Assembly (NCBI RefSeq): GCF_000143415.4
Contig: NW_003314296.1
Location: 1,622,302-1,686,301 of the forward strand
DNA from: Selaginella moellendorffii
Lineage: Eukaryota; Streptophyta; Lycopodiopsida; Selaginellales; Selaginellaceae
Length of the DNA stretch: 64,000 nt
Direction of reading: 5' to 3'
Each line of letters starts with the position of its first letter. The stretch's first letter is position 1. The notes beneath the pieces are model-generated. The model was not told the DNA's origin and did not search any database. It saw only the letters and a list, made by a program, of their open reading frames with translations. The translations under genes and the position numbers were made by a program. Positions 10,754-24,242 of this stretch are shown here, piece after piece.

Positions 10754-12486
10754 TGTAAGTGACTAATTTTTCGATTCTACTTTAGTCACTTAACCGCATC
10801 TCCGACCACTTGGAGGAGTCTTATTCACAACCTCCATAAGTCCCTCTCAGGACTTGGGGCTTGCTAGCCCCGAGAACGGCATCTATGCCACTCAACCTTT
10901 GCACTTGGTCCAAGTGCTCCATGTGTCAGGTCCGATGACCGACACCCCAAGGCACCCCCGACATATTGGCCCGTTACGCTAAAGCCATGCCCATTCACCT
11001 TGGTCACACCTTTGGTCTAACGCCACCGGCATCATAGTCCCGTCTCTCAAAGACTGGGCCATCCGTCCGTGAGTGATCATCCTAGATCCACTCCTTAGCA
11101 TCCCTGGGATGTCCGCAAATATGGGGAATAGCCTTCCCGACATCTCTTTTCCAGTCCCCACCAAGTCCCTTCTCGTCCAAGGCCGTGTTCACCAACACTG
11201 CCACTGGATCAAGGCCCACCGGCCCGACCACTAAGTCCCACTATCCTTTAGGACTTCCTCACCATGTGACCGTATCCTTGGTCACTGCATTAGAGGCCTA
11301 CTCCTCTTCCCTTTCACCGTTTGGGACTTTGGGAAAACATTTCGGAACACCGTGGCCTTACGCAAGCCTCATGGGTACTCTCCCTGACTTTCACCTTTAG
11401 GTGCTCTAGCCATGGGCTTAGAGCGAGGTTCCGTTGAGCCACGACAGGTATCCAAGTAGGTAGTGCCACCCACACTTGGACTGGGAGCATCAGCCAGTCG
11501 ATCTCCAGGGGGAACTAGAGCCGGCTCATGAACACTTCACCAAGCTACCCCGCTTGTCGGTCCGTGTTCACTCTAGTCATGGACTTCCCAATGGGCAGCT
11601 CATCACCCAACACTGGGTCCGGCCTTCCTGGGCCAAACTGGCCTTTCCTGGCCAAATTGGCTCTACTGCAGTCCTCCCCCCCTACTATACTTTTGGAGCT
11701 CACCAAACCCCCCAGGGTCTGGGAGATGAACGCTTTGGGCTTTCACCCTCTCAGACTCGAACTCGGACTTGACCTCGGACTCGGACTCGGACTTGGACTC
11801 GGACTCGGATTCGGACTCGGACTCAGACTCGGATTCGGACTCGGACTCGGACTCGGACTCGGGCTCGGCCTTGGCCTCGGTCTCGGTCTCGGTCTTGGTC
11901 CCGGTCTCGACTTCGGACTCCATCTTGGGTCCATCTCAGACTCCATCTCGGGTCCATCTCGGGTCCATCTCGGACTCCATCTCGGACTCCATCTCGGGTC
12001 CATCTCGGGTCCATCTCGGACTCCATCTCGGACTCCACCTCGGACTCCATGTCGGGTCCTTCTCGGACTCCATCTTGGACTCCATCTCGGGTCCATCTCG
12101 GGTCCATCTCGGACTCCATCTCGGACTCCATCTCGGACTCCATCTTGGGTCCATCTCGGGTCCCATCTCGGGTCCATCTCGGACTCCATCTCGGACTCCA
12201 TCTCGGGGTCTTTCTCGGACTCCACTTCGGACTCCAACTTGGGTCCTTCTCAGACACTTCTACGTGTCATGTGTTGGTCCTTTTGGGTCCCTTTTTGGAG
12301 CCTCGCTTATTGCTCTCTTTGTGCTTGTTCCTCGAGCACTTCGTTGGGAGTTCCACTCCCGCTCTCGACCTTTCAAGGCAGAGCTTTTAGTCCAAACGTG
12401 TTACGCTCATTTGGCTTTCGCTTCGGCCACTACCATGTGGCGCCCCTCCGGCTCCACTTTGGGGCCTAGGGATTTTGTGTCTCACA
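10754..12486 (-). mobile_element. Solo LTR of family B (copy B2)
   Basis: A 1,733 bp LTR beginning TGTAAGTGACTAATTTTTCG and ending TGTCTCACA, colinear with LTR B1. Direct 5 bp repeats CTTGA flank it (10,749-10,753 and 12,487-12,491). No internal region or second LTR accompanies it, so it is the product of LTR-LTR recombination after insertion into LTR A3. It includes the minisatellite at 11,752-12,255 and the intact ACTTT site (12,456-12,460) that the A element hit in copy B1. No host gene is present. Confidence 0.88.
11752..12255. repeat. Minisatellite inside solo LTR B2
   Basis: Same hexamer and 'tcggactccatctcgggtccatc' blocks as 2,410-3,055 but roughly 140 bp shorter. It accounts for most of the length difference between the two B LTRs. 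Open frames of up to 313 codons through it are repeat artefacts. Confidence 0.9.
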
Positions 12487-12491
12487 CTTGA

Positions 12492-12668
12492 GTCATTGGC
12501 TTGCACTTGCTAGTATCAAGAACCCCCACGATATTGAGATTGGTCCCTCAATATTCGCTACATGATAGCTTACCGTGTCTGCCAAACACCCTCGCTATCA
12601 TTCTTTTTGTGTTCGTCTCATTTCGGTCCCAAATGCTATTTATGGAAAGTGTTCAGATTTGCTCATTT
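12492..12668 (+). repeat. Old family A LTR, copy A3, part 2
   Basis: Continues the A LTR after the solo B2 insertion (GTCATTGGCTTGCACTTGC...) up to the MITE target site ATTT at 12,665-12,668. Confidence 0.75.
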
Positions 12669-12955
12669 ATGCTTTATTTCGTTAAAGTGGAATTTTTCAT
12701 TATCCCACTTATGGTGTGTGGCCACATGCCATTTTTATAACAACAATAAAAAATTGAAGTTTTAACTTTATAATTTATAAATTAAAAACTTTTCATATGA
12801 TTTTGTGTTATAATATTGTGAAATATAAAAAATAAATTAAAAAACTGATAGAAATATTAATAAATATTAATTAAGTACTAGGAAATGGCATGTGGACACA
12901 TGTTAATTAATGTCCCATTTTACTGAATAAGTTCCACTTTAACGAAATAAAGCAT
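12669..12955. mobile_element. MITE, 287 bp, with perfect 24 bp terminal inverted repeats
   Basis: Left end ATGCTTTATTTCGTTAAAGT (24 bp, 12,669-12,692) is perfectly inverted at 12,932-12,955, and pairing continues imperfectly for about 70 bp. The interior is very AT-rich and non-coding. ATTT flanks both sides (12,665-12,668 and 12,956-12,959) where undisturbed A LTRs have a single ATTT. These are hallmarks of a cut-and-paste miniature element. The superfamily cannot be fixed from a 4 bp duplication alone. Confidence 0.88.
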
Positions 12956-12959
12956 ATTT

Positions 12960-13680
12960 GGCATATCTACGGAATGTAGAGATTGTTTTGAAGACAATGG
13001 TGTTCGTCCTGTGTCCAAATTCACAATCTAGGGACATTCCATATTTAGTAAGTTTCGAGCTTGTCCCAGAGACTAACTCCTGATACTAAGGGAGGCTTGG
13101 GGTGAAAGCCCAAAGCGTGTGTTCCTCAAGGGGGGGGGGGGGGGGGGGCTGTGGGGGGTTCCAAATGTATAGTAGGGATAGTGGGTAGGTCGAGCATGGC
13201 CGACCAACCTGAGGCATAGTCTAGCTTCCGCTTGCGTCCCTGTCCTTGTTCTGCGTCCGGCTTGGGTCTAAGCCCAAGTTCCATTCCATGCTAGCTCACG
13301 TTAGGCCACTGGTATGCCAAAATAACGCTAGACTCCATTTGGCTCCGTTTTGCGTGCTAGTCCTGGCATTGGGATCCTGGTTGCTCCAGGACTGTTCCAA
13401 GTTGCTCTGGGCCCCTGTCCCTTTGCTCCTTGGGCTGCATGCTCGGGAGTTGCTCCGTGGTTCGGTTCTGTCACTCCTTGGCTCCATGCTTGGGGGTTTT
13501 GGCACCGTTCCTCCTTTCAGTGGCCCAAGGCCCTGAACCTTGGGTTCCTATGAACACGTGCCATGGATACGTGGCATGTGACACGTGGCATCTGTCACGT
13601 GGCAGGGTTATGTTCCGCTTCGTGGTGTTATCCTATGGTAAATCACCATAGGATAAAGGGTCAAAACCACATGTGCTACA
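12960..13680 (+). repeat. Old family A LTR, copy A3, part 3
   Basis: Runs from GGCATATCTACGGAATG to the canonical LTR end GTGCTACA at 13,680. It includes a poly-G tract (about 13,131-13,147), G-box motifs near 13,556-13,605 and the palindrome near 13,628. It is followed not by a primer site but by a second partial LTR. Confidence 0.75.
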
Positions 13681-14019
13681 ATTTTGCATGTTAGTCCTGG
13701 CATTGGGATGCTGGTTACTCTAGGATTGTTCCAAGTCGCTCCGGGCTCTTGTCCCTTCGTTCTTTAGGCTATATGCTCGGGAGTCGTTTCGTGCTCTAAT
13801 GCTAATGCTCCTTGGCTCCATGCTTGGGAGTTTGGCACTGTTCCTTCATTCAGTGGCCCAAGGCCCTGAACCTCGGGTTCCACATCACTGTCTTTTAGAC
13901 ATGTGGCATATGACACGTGGCATGAGTCACCTGGCATAAAGAGGGTTTAGTTTCCACTTCGTGGTGTTATCCTATGGTAAATCACTATAGGATAAAGGGT
14001 AAAAACCATATGCAGTACA
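13681..14019 (+). repeat. Family A LTR, 3' third only, abutting copy A3
   Basis: Repeats the last ~335 bp of the A LTR (13,348-13,680 is the matching part of A3) and ends GCAGTACA next to a primer site at 14,020. Two LTR ends in direct repeat suggest an LTR-LTR recombination or a deletion that joined two elements. Confidence 0.7.
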
Positions 14020-14033
14020 TTTGGTATTAGAGG
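14020..14033 (+). other. Primer-binding site of plus-strand family A element
   Basis: TTTGGTATTAGAGG follows the LTR end; one mismatch to the initiator-tRNA-Met primer site. Confidence 0.75.
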
Positions 14034-17000
14034 ATGAGTCTCGGCAAGTATTATCCAATGAGATTGGGCAACTAGTTTCGTTGTATATGCAAAGATGAAA
14101 ATGATGATCCGAGTAGGTACACGTTTGGGTGCAAAGGCTTCGTAATCGTTCCTTATGTATGGATTTGGTTACCTTTTTGTACCGCATTGTATGAGCTTGC
14201 TCTTAGGCTCATAAGATAGATGTGAGATATTCCATTTGCATGAGCTTAGGCTTGGGCTCGTGAGTGAAGCACATTAGCAACTTGAAGTTACACTTTGAGT
14301 TGGCAGGATTAATGCTAGCCTATTGTTGTTCTAGTGGTTCCATAAGTTGTTCCTTGTACCATGGGTAAAAGTAAACCTTCTTTGGGTTTGCTATGAGTGG
14401 TAAATAGGCTAGTCTATAGTTGTTTAGCATGACACTAGTGGATCCTTCCTAGGCATGATTATAAGTGGATCAATCAAGATTATAGGGATTAGTCTATTGA
14501 TTCAAGTAGTCATTGCCGTGCTCTCTCTCAAACTTTTCTTGGATTGAACTGAAAGCAGTGCGAAAGCAAGCTTGAGGTTTAGTCAAAGATGAGACCGAAA
14601 AGAGAGTCATCGAAGACAAAGGATCAAATACATAAATCATTTTTTCTTTTTAGAGGATGATTTGCAACGAGGTGTAACTCATTGCTTATGTTCGCATTAT
14701 ACAATCAAGAGTCCCTACCTTGATGCATATTGGTTATGGTGGTCTTACAAGTGGTGAGTCATGGGATGGATAGCAGTGAAGCGCTAAACCATTTTATCTA
14801 AGCTTGCTATTGAAGATTTGGGTTGCAATGTTCAATTCTTTTTCTGGGAACCTTGCTATTGCTCCTTGAGTAGCTTGGTTTTGGATTAGTTTTGAGTTTA
14901 GTCTGAAAGATAGTGGCATGAACTTGTCCGTGTTGTGAACGAAAGTTAGTGGTGTTGGGTGTTATAAATCTCTATCGGTAGAGTGTGGCATTTATGTTGC
15001 ATTTTGTCGAATCGAGTTGACACTTCATAGTCACATAAACCTTTGAAGTAATGATGTGGGTATTGCTCGTTTTGTTACTCAATTGATGATCAAGTCATTG
15101 TGATTTTTATATCATGCCTATGTGATAATGAGCAATATGTTTACGAAGTTGCTTGATCAAAAGATGATCAACCCCAAAGTGGTTAATGGTGAAGCTAATC
15201 TACTTACATATAGTAGCATTGTAGTAGCTTTAACTAGATTCTCGATGGTGGTCCATTATGCTAAGCTTAAGTTGGTTCTTTGTTCCTTGAGGGTTTGCCC
15301 ATTAGGTGTTAAAAAAGAGTTATAACATTCACTTGCTATGGCTTGTTGGTTTAGGGTAGATTGTTGGATGGAGAAAATGTGTAGTTGAGGCATTAACATC
15401 ACTAGCACTTGTGTTAGTGGAAGTAGCATTGTTATTTTGAGTGATGAGGAATTTTCAAGGAATTTTCCTTAGAGTTTGATTTTCCATGTCATTTTTTTTG
15501 TTAGTGTTTTGGCTTCACATTAAATTTTGAAGGTGGTTGAAGAAGAGTGTTAGTGCAATGTGGATATCCGAAGATATGGTCTTCATGATCAAGCCTTGGA
15601 TGTTCATTTTACATTTTACGGATGTAGATGTTGGATGTCAGAAGTATGGGCAAAGATGTTTGATGCTTAGACATACTGTTGGATCATGAGAATTTGTGTT
15701 GAAGTGAACTTATTGAAGTTGTAGGTAAGAGAAAGTTGGTTGAGTTTGAAAGTTTGTATTCCTGGACTAAAAGTCATTTTTTCACTAGGATGGAAAAATT
15801 TCCATAAATTTTCTTAGGCTTTTTTAATGGTTCATATGTTGATCACTTTGTCCGAAAACCATTCCATTTTCCTAAGCCAATACAAACTAGTGAATGGGTT
15901 GGAGCTACCTTTGGTTAGCTTAGACCTTAGTATGTAGTTTGTATGATGCGGCTCGAAAGGGATGCTGACTTTTGAGGCTAATGCAATTGAGTTGGATAGA
16001 GTCTGGAGTTGGTGTAGAAAAGTGGTTGTTGCGCTTTTCTAGAAAGGTGACCCTTCTGCCTTTCTTTTGTAACGTTATGCTTGGTGGCAAGTTGCACCTT
16101 GCATTTCGTTAGACTCTATGAGAGTAGTGAGCTCTCACTAATCTTGACTTAGTCTTGATGGCCCTGCGCCTTGGCTGAGGATAATGATGTCTAACTTAGT
16201 TGTTTGAGATTGAGATGTTAATACCTGTACTATAGCTTTGTCTATGAGGAGGTTGTATACCGATATAAGTCCATCTCATGGTCTTCACTTTAGTTTTGAT
16301 TGAGTGTTGATTATGCATAGGTAGCCTCTTCAAGGCATGCTCAGAGCTAGTGGCTAAATGCATTAGTAAGCTTATTGCGGTTGAGTTGGATTTGAGTAGT
16401 CATTTAGTTCATGCTTGTCCATGAACCTTTATCTTGTACTTGAGATATTACGTTCATGTTGGATGAGTATATGACTCAATGGCATGAGTTTAGTGTTTGG
16501 GTCTCGTGAAAACAAGTTAAAGAGTGATTGTTAGTTGTTTTGTGACTAGTGATTGCTTGAAGACTTTGTTGAAAACTGTTTGACACTTGCTTCACTCGAT
16601 GATGATTTAGCAGTGATGGGCTTGCTTTACCAGATGGTGTTACGGAGAATCGTGTCATTGGACTTACATGAGTTTTCCATGTTGACATGTCGATTTTACC
16701 TCTATTGATATCATTTGGTTGCGTTCAGTCCATGGTGTTAGATTTCATGGAGTCTTGGACATGGTAAATCACTCCTAGACGATATGTTATCTGAAACTGA
16801 GTATTGTTGGAGGATTAGTCTTGGATACTGAGTAAAGTATCTTCAACCTTGGTTAACTTAGTTGTTAGGGAGTTTTGAGTGGTGATTCACTCATGCTTTT
16901 TTCTAGCTTTATTATGGTGTTGATGGCATTGAAGTGATGCTTTATCATTGACATTGTTGATGTTGAGATTTGAGTAAAATAAGATGTTTCTCCGAAATAT

Positions 17001-18791
17001 TGATGTTGAGTGTCATTAGTCTCGATGAAGATAGTGTTGATGGTTTAGTTATGGTTTTGTGTTATTAGCATTCGTGCATTTGCTAGTTAGCAACTATGTT
17101 GGCGTTCAAACGAATTGAGTGGCAAGTTTGAGTTAGTTGTGTTCTCGATGAAATTGTTTAGTAAAGGTTGAGCTTTGAGCTTTTCCTTGAAAAGTGATTT
17201 AACCATGGACTTTGCTAGCTTTACGAAAGGAAGAGTTAATGATTAATATTGGAATATTTGAATCTTTGTTAAATTTGAGTTGGAATATATTGATCATTAA
17301 TGATTCTTCTTATGTTTGTTATGAAGTGAGTTACGTCTTGCTATAGATGGATTCATCGAGGATCGGTTTAATGATCACTTGTTGAGCATTGTTTTGTTAT
17401 GTTTAGCTTTTGGATTGATACAGATATGCTCTTCATTAGCTTTGCATTATGAAATTTAGCTTATGGATGTGTTGAGGAGGATGTTGTGGGTTGTACCATG
17501 ATTTCTTCTTTAGCATTGAAATTAGTTATGCAAGACTTGTGATCATTATTAGGTAAGACTTGGCTATAGACTTCTTTGAGCTTTTGGTTCTTTGAGTTTT
17601 CATGCTCATTATTCCATTTATTAGAAGTTGTTGGGGAAGGCATTTTGGCTTATGAGCTTCGATATTGACGTTGGTTTTTGCATTTGGCAATCATTGGTAA
17701 TCTAAGATAGTTGATTATCCTTATTCTTTCATGATAGTTAGTTATTCTCTTTGATGGGTTATAGCTTTTCGCAATACCACATGTTCTTTATGGTTTGCTC
17801 TGGATTGGTCTCTTGGGTTTGAGACATCAATAGGATGTTGCCGATGTTTGCTTGAGCAACTTTGGTTCCTTAGTATTGTTGACCAAAATCTATTCAGATT
17901 GGTTAGTGCGATAGTTGGCATGAATGAGTGTTTGTTGTTCATACCGCATTCATTCTATTCTATTGATTGTTGCTCAAGTTAGTTTTGATAGATTTGGATT
18001 GTTTGGCATATTGTCTACCATCTTTGATAGTTAATCATTGAGTTCCTTTGATGATATACTTGCTATTAAATTTTGTTGGATGGTGATTCCTATATTTACC
18101 AATTATGATGATTTTGGTGGTTTCTACACTATCATACTACTTTATCAGATGATAACTTACTTGGAATACTTTTGTGTTCTCATATAAGATTTAATCACTG
18201 ATACTTGAGACTCTAAGATATCATTGTCTATGACTTTGATATTGTCCATCTGTTGATCTTTGAATTTAGGCCAGTATAGGTAGACTGGCTTCGGCATTTT
18301 GTGTGCATAATGAAATCTTTAGTCATGGGGTAGCCACTGTCGACTGGTCACATCACCCGCCTCTCTGTCGATGTTTCTTATTCCATTAAAGGGGCATGAC
18401 TGTGTAAACAACTATAACTACTTGTTTACAATAGTCTATCTAAACCTTACCGACGGGTTTGGTTTCTTTGCTCAGGAGGGTTGGGGCCTCTGGCTTCTCT
18501 CTCTATGTTCCTACAGGCAAGGGCGTATCACACTTTTGTAAGTTGAGTGACACCCAGAGCAGCAAGGGTGGCTAACTCCATTGGTCATTTCTTTGTCGGT
18601 GATGGCCGGAAAGTGTCTGAGCTGGTAGTGCATCCGTGTTAGACAAAGAGGTTGCCTCCTAACTCATTTAAGTTGGTGCATTTCTCACATAATGTGATCA
18701 CTGTGAACTTTTGTTGGAATTGTTTCTTTGGCGGTGGTCTAGACTCGAGTATGCATCGACAAGGACGTCGATCTTCCCTAGGGGGGGAGAG
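14020..18791 (+). mobile_element. Family A internal region 1 (non-coding)
   Basis: About 4.8 kb between an LTR end and the A4 LTR. It is the inverted counterpart of 4,406-9,384 and the direct counterpart of 19,933-24,242. The longest open frames are under 75 codons and no retroelement protein motif is visible. It ends with a polypurine tract, AGGGGGGGAGAG, at 18,780-18,791. Confidence 0.8.
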
Positions 18792-19932
18792 TGTTGCGAA
18801 TGTGACTTCAGGTATTGAAAATTACCTGTTGGCCAGTCCTTACAGACACTCTTTCCTTACTGCCACAATGATAGAAGGTTGGTATTGCTGGACCCTTTAT
18901 CAGCCCCTCTTGTGCTAGTGGAATTAATTGAGAATTTCGAGTGTACTTAGACCGGACAAGCATAAGGACAGAATTCTTATGTGTTATTAGCTAAGCATAC
19001 TTAGCTCGGTAAGGAGTTCCTGTCTCGTTATGTCTTGCACTTGTTAGTGACAAGAACCCTCGTGTATTGAGATTGGTCCCTCAATATCGCTACATGATAG
19101 CTTATCGTGTCTGCCAAACACCCTTGCTATCATGACCTTTGTATTAGTCTCATTTCGGTCCCAAATGCTATTTATGGAAAGTGTCCAGATTTGCTCATTT
19201 GGCATATCTATAGAATGTAGAGATCGGCCTGAACACAATGGTGTTCGTCCCGTGCCCAAATTCGTAATCTAGTGTCATTCTATATTTAGTAAGTTTCAAG
19301 CTTGTCCCAGAGACTAACTCCTGATACTAAGGAAGGCTTGAGGTGAAAGCCCAAAGCGTGTGTTCCTCAAGGGCGGGGCTGTGGGGGGTTCCAAATGTAT
19401 AGTAGGGATAGTGGGTAGGTTAGGCATGGCTGACCAACTTGAGGCATAGTCTAGTTTCTGCTTGCGTACCTGTCTTTGTTCTGCTTCTGGCTTGGGTCTA
19501 AGCCCAAGTTCCATTCTATGCTAGCTAGGGGAGTACCCATGTCCTCGTGTTATGCCACCGGTATGCCGAAATAACTCTAGACTTCATTTGGCTCTGTTTG
19601 CGTGCTGGTCCTAGCATTGGGATGCTGGTTACTCTAGGACTATTCTAAGTCGCTTCGGGCTCCTGTCCCTTCGCTCCTTGGGCTGTATGCTCAAGAGTTG
19701 CTTCGTGGTCCGGTTCTGTCACTCCTTGGCTCCATGCTTAGGAGTTTGGCACCGTTCTTTTGTTTAGTGGCCCAAGGCCCTAAAACTCGGGTTTCACACT
19801 ATGTTCCTTTGGACATGTGGCATGTGACACATGGCATCTGTCACGTGGCATATAGAGGGTTAAGTTCTGCTTCGTGGTGTTATCCTATGGTAAGTCACTA
19901 TAGGATAAAGTGTCAAAACCACATGCGCTACA
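18792..19932 (+). repeat. Family A LTR, copy A4
   Basis: TGTTGCGAATGTGAC...CATGCGCTACA, 1,141 bp, preceded by a polypurine tract and followed by a primer site. It therefore serves both as the 3' LTR of the upstream internal region and the 5' LTR of the downstream one. CACGTG-type motifs cluster near 19,813-19,850. Confidence 0.85.
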
Positions 19933-22900
19933 TTTGGTATTAGAGGATACGTCTCAGCGAGTACTATACAATGAGATTGGGCAACTAGTCTCGTTGCATA
20001 CATAAAGATGAAAACGATGATTCGAGTGGGTACATGTTTGGGTGCTTAGGCTTCGCATTTGTTCCTTGGGTATGGATTTGGTTACCTTGTTGTACCGTAA
20101 TAATGTGAGCTTGCTCTTGGGCTCATAGGATGGATTTGAGTTGTTCCATTTAGCACGAGTTTGCGCTTGGGCTTGTGAGTGAGGCACATTAGCAACTCAA
20201 GGTTACACTTTGCGTTAGCAGGATTTACCCTATCGGTAGTTCCATGAGTTGTTCCATGTACCGTGGGTGAAAATAAACCTTCCCTGGGTTTGCTATGAGT
20301 GGCAAATAGGCTGGTCCATAGCTGTTTAGCACAGCACTAGTGGATCCTTCCTAGGCATGATTGCAAGTGAGTTAACCAAGACTGTAGGGATTAGTCTATT
20401 GGTTTGGTAGTCATTGCCGTGCTCTCTCATAAACTTTTCTTGAATTGGACTAAAGGCAGTGTGAAAGCAAACTTGAGGTTTAGTCAAAGATGAGACCGAA
20501 AAGAGAGTTGTTAGGGACAAAGGATCAAACACGTAAATCATCTTCTCTTCTTGGAGAGATGATTCACAACGATATATAACTCATTGCTCGTGTTCACATT
20601 ATGCAATCAAGAGTTCCTACCTTGATGCAAATTGGAAATGATGGTTTTACAAATTGTGAGTTATGGGATGGATAACGGTGAAGCGCTATACCATTTTGTC
20701 TAGGCTTGCTATTGGAAGACTTGGGTTACAATGCTCAATTCTTTCCGGGGAACCTTGCTATTGCTTCTTGAGTAGCTTGGTGTTGGATTAGTTTTGAGTT
20801 TGGTTGGAAAGAGAGTGGCATGAGCTTGTCCGTGTTGTGAACAAAAGTTAGTAGTGTTGAGTGTGGTAAATCTCTATTGGTAGAGTGTAGCATTTATGTT
20901 GCATTTTTGTTGGATCGATTTGGCACTTGATACTCACATAAACCTTTGAAGTAATGATATAAGCATTGCTTATAGTGTTGCTCAATTAATGATCAAGTCA
21001 TTGTGATACTTATATCATATCCATGTGATAATGAGCAATGTGTTTGCGAAGTTGCTTGGGTAAACAATGATTAACCCCAAAGTGGTTGATGGTGAAGCTA
21101 GTTTACTTGCATGAAGTAGCATTGTAGTAGCTTTGACTAGATTCTCAATAGTGATCTATCATATGCTAAGCTTAAGTTGGTACCTTATTTCCTTAAGTTT
21201 GTCCATAAGGTGTTGGAAAGGGTTATAGCATTCACTTGGTATAACTTGTTAGTTGATCCATTAGCACTTGGAGTAAATTATTGGATGGAGAAGATGTGTA
21301 ATTGAGGCATTGACATTACTAGAACTTGTGTTTGGAAGTGGTATTGTTATTTCGAGTGATGAGGAATTTTCCTTAGAGCTTGATTTTCCATGTCATTTTT
21401 TTTGTTAGTGTTTTGGCTTCACATTGGATCTTGAGAATGATTGAAGAAGAGTGTTAGTGCAATATCGATATTTGAAGATATAGTATTCATGATCAAGCCT
21501 TGGATGTTCCATTTGCATTTTGCGGATGTCGATGTTGGATATCGGAAAAATGGGTAAAGATGTTCGAGGCTTAAGCATACTATGGGTCATGAGAATTGGT
21601 GTTGAAGTGAACCTATGTGAAGTTGTTGGTAAGAGGAAGTTGGTTGAGTCTTGAAAGTTTGTATTCCTAAACTGAGAGTTATTCTTTCTCTGGGATGGAA
21701 AATTCTCCACCAATTTTTTTAAACTTTTCCGATGGTTGATCTATTGATCACTTTGCTCGAAAACCATTTTGTTTTTGTAAGCCAGTACAAACTAATGAAG
21801 GGGTTGGAATTGACTTTGGTTAACTTAAACTTTAGTAAGTAGTTTGTATGATATGGCCCGAAAAGGATGTTGATTTTTGGGGCTAAAGCAATTGAGTTAG
21901 ATAAAGTCTGGAGTTGGTATAGAAAAGTGGTTGTTGCACTTTTCTAAGAAGGATGACCCTTGTGCCTTTCTTTTGTAGCGTTGTGCTTGGCGGCAAGTTG
22001 CACCTTGCATTTCATTAGACTCTATGAGAGTAGTGAACTCTCACTAATCTTGACTTAGTCTTGGTAGCCCTACGCCTTGGTTGAGGATGGTGATGTCCAA
22101 CTTAGTTGTTTAAGGTTGAGGTGTTGATACCCGTACTATAGCTTTGTCTAAGTGGAGGTTGTGTACCGATATGAGTCTATCTCATGGTCTTCACTTTAGT
22201 TTCGACTAAGTGTTGGTCTTGTATAGCTAGCCTCTTCAAGGCATGCTCAGAGCTATTGACTAAATGTATTAGTGAGCTTATTGCAATTGAGTTGGATTCG
22301 AGTGGTCATTTAGTTTGTGCTTGTCTATGAACCTCTATCTTGTCTGGGTATTACATTCATATTGGACAAGTATATGACCTGATGACATAAGTTTAGTGTT
22401 TGGGTCTTATGAAGGCAAGTTGAAAGAGTGATTGTTGGTTGCTTTACAGCTAGTGATTGCTTATAGACTCGTCAAGGACTGTTTGACACTTGCTTCACTC
22501 GATGAAGATTTATTAGTGATAGGTTTACTTTACCGAATAGTGTTGTGGAGGATCATGTCGTTAGACTTATATGGGTTTTCCATGTTAGCATATCAACTCT
22601 ACCTCTGTGGATATCATTTGGTTGCGTTTACTTTGTAGTGTTGGATTTTATTGAGTCTTGGACGTGGTGATTCACTCCTTGGTGATGTGTTATCTGAAAC
22701 TAAGTATTGTGGAAGAATTGGTCTCGGATACTAACTAAGGTATCTTTGACTTTGGTTAGCTTGGTTGCAAGAGAGTTTTGAGTGGTGATTCACTCTTGCT
22801 TTCTTTTAGCTTTGTTATGGTGTTGATGACATTAAAGTGATGCTTTGTCGTTGACATTGTTGATGTTGAGATTTTAGTGAAATGAGATGTCTCTCCGAAA

Positions 22901-24242
22901 GATTGATACTGAGTTTCATTAGTCTTGATGAAGATAGTGTTGATGATTTGGTTGTAGTTGGCAATCATTGGTAATGATTGACTATCATCTAGGATACTTG
23001 ATTTTTGCTTGATTATTGTTGATATAGAATGATTTGCCATTCTATAAGATGGTAGATTCTTTCTTCAATGATGATTATGCATTTCTTTATTGATGGGATG
23101 ATTGATGGTCTTTCATGATGGTTAGTGATTCTCTTTGATGGTTTTTGGCTTTTCGCATTACCACATGTTCTTTGTGGTTTGCTTTGGATTGGTCTCTTGG
23201 GTTTGAAACATCAATAGGATGTTGCTAACACTTGCTTAGACAACTTGAGTTCCTTGGTGTTGTTGGCTGGGATCTATTCGGATTGGTTAGTGTGATAGTT
23301 GGCATGAATGAGTGTTTGTTGGTCTTGCCACATTCATTCTGTTCTATTGATTATTGCTCGAGTTAGTTTCGATAAATTAGAATGTTCTTTCCTTCAGGTG
23401 ATACATTCGCAAGCATCTTGCTTATTAGTCACTGATACTTTGTGTTCTTTGAGTTATCTTTGGTAAGTTATTTAGCATACTATTTACCATCTTCGGTAAT
23501 TAAGTTTTATCATTAAGTTTCCTTGATGATATATTTGTTATTGAATTTTGTTGGATGGTCAATCCTATGTTTTCGAAAATGATGATACTATACTAATGGT
23601 TTATTAGATAATAACTTACTTGGAATACTTTTGTGTTCTCATTTAAGATTTCTTCATTGATAATTAAGACTCTAAGATATCATTGTCTATGACTTTGATA
23701 TTATCCATCTATTGATCTTTGAGTTTGGGCCAATATAGGCAAACTAGCTTCGGCACTTCGTGTGCATGGTGAAATCTTTAGCCATGGGGTAGCTACTATC
23801 AACTGGTCACATAACCCGCCTCTCTGTCGATGTTCCTTATTCTGTTAAAAGGGCATAACTATGTAAACAACTCTAACTGCCTGTTTACAATAGTCTATCT
23901 AAACTTTACCAACATCTTTGGTTTCTTTACTCATGAGGGTTCTGGCTTCTCTTTCTAGGTCCCTGCAGGTAGGGGCATATCACACTTTTATAAGCTGGGT
24001 GACACCCAGCACAGCAAGGGTGGCTAACACCATTGGTCATTTCCTTGTCAGCAATGGCCGGAAGGTGTCTTAGCTGGTAGCGCATCCGCGTTAGACAAAG
24101 AGGTTGTCTTCTAACTCATTTAAGTTGGTGCATTTCTTACATAGTGTGAATATTGTGAACTTTTTTGGAGTTGTTTCCTTGGCGGTATTCTAGACTCGAG
24201 TATGCATCGACGAGGACGTCGATCTTCCTTAGGGGGGGAGAG
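19933..24242 (+). mobile_element. Family A internal region 2 (non-coding)
   Basis: About 4.3 kb starting with primer site TTTGGTATTAGAGG and ending with the G-rich tract at 24,230-24,242. It is colinear with 14,020-18,791, with scattered substitutions and indels. No coding capacity is recognised. Confidence 0.8.

Noticed and set aside
11528-12491. Open frames of 240-313 codons (poly-GL, poly-DS)
   Set aside because: Same minisatellite artefact in the solo LTR B2; lies between the LTR ends.
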